Assembly (NCBI GenBank): GCA_947579665.1
Contig: CANPUZ010000048.1
Span: 62,001 to 126,000, forward strand
Source: Sympetrum striolatum
Taxonomy: Eukaryota; Arthropoda; Insecta; Odonata; Libellulidae
Length of the DNA: 64,000 nt
Reading direction: 5' to 3'
Of this stretch, positions 61,511 to 64,000 are shown in pieces. Below the pieces are notes generated by a model, which was not told where the DNA came from, did not search any database, and saw only the letters and a program-made list of their open reading frames with translations. The first letter of the stretch is position 1; the number at the start of each line of letters is the position of its first letter. A program made the translations under genes and the position numbers.

Positions 61511-62430
61511 TCATGTACCCTCATACTTTCCCAATTACAAATGAACTCTCTTGAAACCAGACAGGAGGTTGACTGACCGTTTTAAAATAAATATTTTATT
61601 AGTCCAAAAAGCCATCCAGGCGTAGCAAAGGACCTTCTCAAAAATAAACTTTGGTATACACAAGTACCTCATATATATATATATATAGATTTATGACAGT
61701 CATAATACCTTCTGCTCATAAGATAGGCTTACAGTGTTCTGTGATTTTAGCCCCAGCCAAAATCCTCATTACCTTTTTTCTGAATCTACAGTATTTTGTG
61801 CTTCATCTCAACCAATGAGAGGGCAAACGAGTAGACTAATGAAGAATGAAACAAGGCGTGTAAAAGCAGATGTAAATATCGATGATATGTATGAAATTTT
61901 AGGTAACTAAGATTTGTTGTTGTCCTTTGTTGATTTCTTACTAAAGTTTTGAAAGAAATCTCACAGGGAAGATATTTATAATTGCATTAGTTACTTTGTA
62001 TGGTCTTAAATGGTTGAATTTAACAGACATTGCTTGCAGAAGATTTTCAAGTGCCCAAATTCGAGCACAAGGATACTTATGGTAATAAAATATCGATATC
62101 TAATATACTATCAGCCCTACAGTGAATCCCTAAATTTCATAATTTTATTAACTGGAAGTCGGTGCGTGATTTTCGGAACTTAGTATCAGTGAAAGAAGTA
62201 GAAAATTAGTAAGTACACAGTACCTTCGATACACTCACTGACTGATTTCTTGGAGGTTAGATTTCCACGAATTCCTTAGGTGCTTCATAAAGTTATTGTT
62301 GGAACTGTTGCTGTCTTCAAATCAGTTTACTATTGGTCAGCTAGTAAGACCTCGATTCGTATAAACGGATAGGTATCTTTTATTTTTTAATATTTGCTAC
62401 AAAAGCAAAATCCTCTCGTATCCTTGTGAA
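61382..62430. other. 1.05-kb segment present only in copy 2
   Basis: It begins with the LINE C-terminal stub and continues with non-coding sequence, including a (TA)n run at 61671-61687. The copy-1 equivalent joins AGGCTATTTAAAT directly to CGAAGTACTGCAAC. A deletion in copy 1 is favoured because the LINE reads on into this segment. Confidence 0.7.
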
Positions 62431-63710
62431 CGGAAGTACTGCAACTTTCAACTGTAGCGCTTTTCTATACGTAATTAATACTTGTAATTAGTTTCGCCTG
62501 GATTAACTACTCTACGAATATTATTCAATTACCTTGGCCTTTCATATATTGCTGAATATATGATTTTAATGGAATCTAATGGTAAAATTGTGGGTATTTT
62601 TCTAGTTTCACGGTGTTTGGGAGAAATTCTATATCTCCTTTACTACTGAAGATACACATACCATTCTTACACCATATTATAGAGGAAGGGTTGCAGTTTA
62701 TATATATGATAGCAATCTCTTCTAAGTGCTGCCATTTCGGAGAAAATTCTATACAAAAACGACAAATTTTCGACGTTTTTCGTCTGCTACTAGAAAATTA
62801 CCAAATTGTGTTTTAAAATGAACAAAAATTATACCATCCACGTCAGTTAAAAGTTAATCATTATACGTTTCAAATTAGAAAATTCTATCGCATGAAATCC
62901 TATCACTAGGTTTAAAGTATTTCTCTATTATTTATAGTTTTCTTCAAGCGGGGTCATTATTTTTCCATAGTCGAGTCTCGCACGGGGAAACAGTAACATA
63001 TGTAACGGATGTTAAGCGTTCCACAACACTTTACATAATAAATTATTGATGGTCATTTACATTTATTATTAAAAGATTAAAACGTTCATTTTATTCCACG
63101 TCCTTGGACAGATGCACGCTCCAAGAAACGTAGTACATACGTGCATCCATATGTGCTATGTCGTACATCATTTTGCATCTAAAAGCGAGAATCGCATTCA
63201 TTTTATGCGATCGCATGACTTATTGCGGCTTTATTTTACATTCTGCTAATTACGGGCAGTCAATTAACTCATTTGCCTTGATGATATTGTTAAATATGCA
63301 CACACTTGCCACAGTTCGTCTGCTAACCGACCGACTCCTATCCCTACCCACTCTTTTTCACTAACGGTAGAATTCTCCGGATTCTGTGGAAAGATGTCGT
63401 TCGCAACTTCAAAACGTGTCCAAATTCGAGTAGGTTACTTCGATATAACGCAAAATAGAGGCCAGATAAATAGAATAATTTCGAAAAAATCTTTCGCCTG
63501 CTTTCGCGTCGATTGAAGCTGGAAAAAATGGAATTTTCGCTCAGGATATATTTTACACATTAAGATTCTATACGATATTCTTGGATGTTTTAACAGGCAA
63601 GCGAGAAAATGAGGGTTTTTCGATAATAAAACCTTTTTTCTTAAATATCGCTCCCCGATTGATTCGGAAAGAAGCAAAAATGTCGTTCCATACGCACTAG
63701 CCGAATCTTA

Positions 63711-63968
63711 AGCCCGGTTCACACGGTGTATGTTTTCTAGCTTAATTCTTTGCGTGGATCTCTGCATGCTTGCTAGCAGTAAATAGTTCAGCTAGCAACG
63801 CATAGCAACCAACCATCAGCGAAGCATGCAGGAAAAATAGCACCTGTCCTATTTCTCAAAATCAAGCAAGGGAGCATGCCCAGCAGCAGGCAGACACGAA
63901 ATTTTCATGCTAGCGAGCATGCAGGGTTCCACGCAAGGAATCAAGCTAGAAAACATGCACCGTGTGAA
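63711..63968. mobile_element. foldback MITE lacking its outer right end
   Basis: The left arm 63711-63775 (from CCCGGTTCACACGGTGTATG to GCATGCTTGCTAGC) pairs with the right arm at about 63909-63968 (GCTAGCGAGCATGCAGGG to AACATGCACCGTGTGAA). The right arm stops at GTGTGAA; the expected outer CCGGG is missing. Internal CATGC/GCATG phrases recur. No coding capacity. Confidence 0.8.
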
Positions 63969-64000
63969 AATTCAAGCAGAAAAATTTGCTGCAAATATCT

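Larger units (their letters stand above)
57461..64000. repeat. direct segmental duplication, copy 2 (runs off the window)
   Basis: Partner of 46858-52252. It has an extra 1.05 kb at about 61382-62430, and at 63711-63968 a foldback MITE stands in place of copy-1 bases 52057-52215. After the MITE it resumes the copy-1 sequence (AAATTTGCTGCAAATATCT) to the window end. Confidence 0.9.

Overview
The window looks like a stretch of an arthropod, most likely insect, nuclear genome. It is AT-rich and gene-poor, its genes are split by long introns with GT/AG boundaries, and it is full of eukaryotic transposons: non-LTR retrotransposons, a Penelope-like element, piggyBac-, hAT-, mariner- and Tigger-type DNA elements, and tRNA-derived SINEs. 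I cannot name the species. Nothing bacterial or viral in organisation was seen. Almost all short open frames are chance frames or transposon remnants.

Two split cellular genes can be supported, both on the minus strand. The first runs from about 15.95 kb down to 3.52 kb. It has p62/sequestosome-1-like exons (PB1 N-terminus, PB1 C-terminus, ZZ zinc finger), a second copy of the two PB1 exons about 5.3 kb further on, and then four exons that together code a complete Neuralized homology repeat (NHR) ending in a stop. Every junction from the ZZ exon to the NHR is phase 1, so the exons could be read as one PB1-ZZ-PB1-NHR protein. I do not recognise this arrangement. Against it, the first PB1 exon carries a 2-nt frame-breaking deletion and the second PB1 copy has lost the ATG, so decayed partial duplicates beside a separate NHR gene are the alternative. 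The second gene runs from 42.26 kb to 29.82 kb in four exons. Its product has a Cys-rich segment, a predicted helical segment and a Ser/Pro-rich C-terminal part. I do not recognise it, and its last exon has an apparent frameshift.

Layout: 1-7.5 kb holds a large inverted duplication centred near 3.95 kb, which carries a dead second copy of an NHR exon. 7.5-16 kb holds the PB1/ZZ exons among SINE, Penelope and piggyBac fragments. 17-28 kb is repeats: a 5'-truncated LINE with target-site duplication, a ~316-bp tandem pair, a Tigger-like remnant and a ~163-bp triplet. 29.8-42.3 kb is the second gene, whose introns hold a Penelope element nested in a Tigger-like element, a SINE with 16-bp target duplication, several MITEs and a dead Tigger transposase. 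42.3-46.9 kb shows no gene. 46.9-64 kb is dominated by a direct duplication (46.86-52.25 kb repeated from 57.46 kb, shift 10.6-11.7 kb) carrying a rearranged LINE. A composite repeat family with six periodic TCGAACC motifs, which read as Pol III B-box sequences on the minus strand, recurs at 4.9-6.0, 52.1-53.1 and 54.5-56.0 kb.
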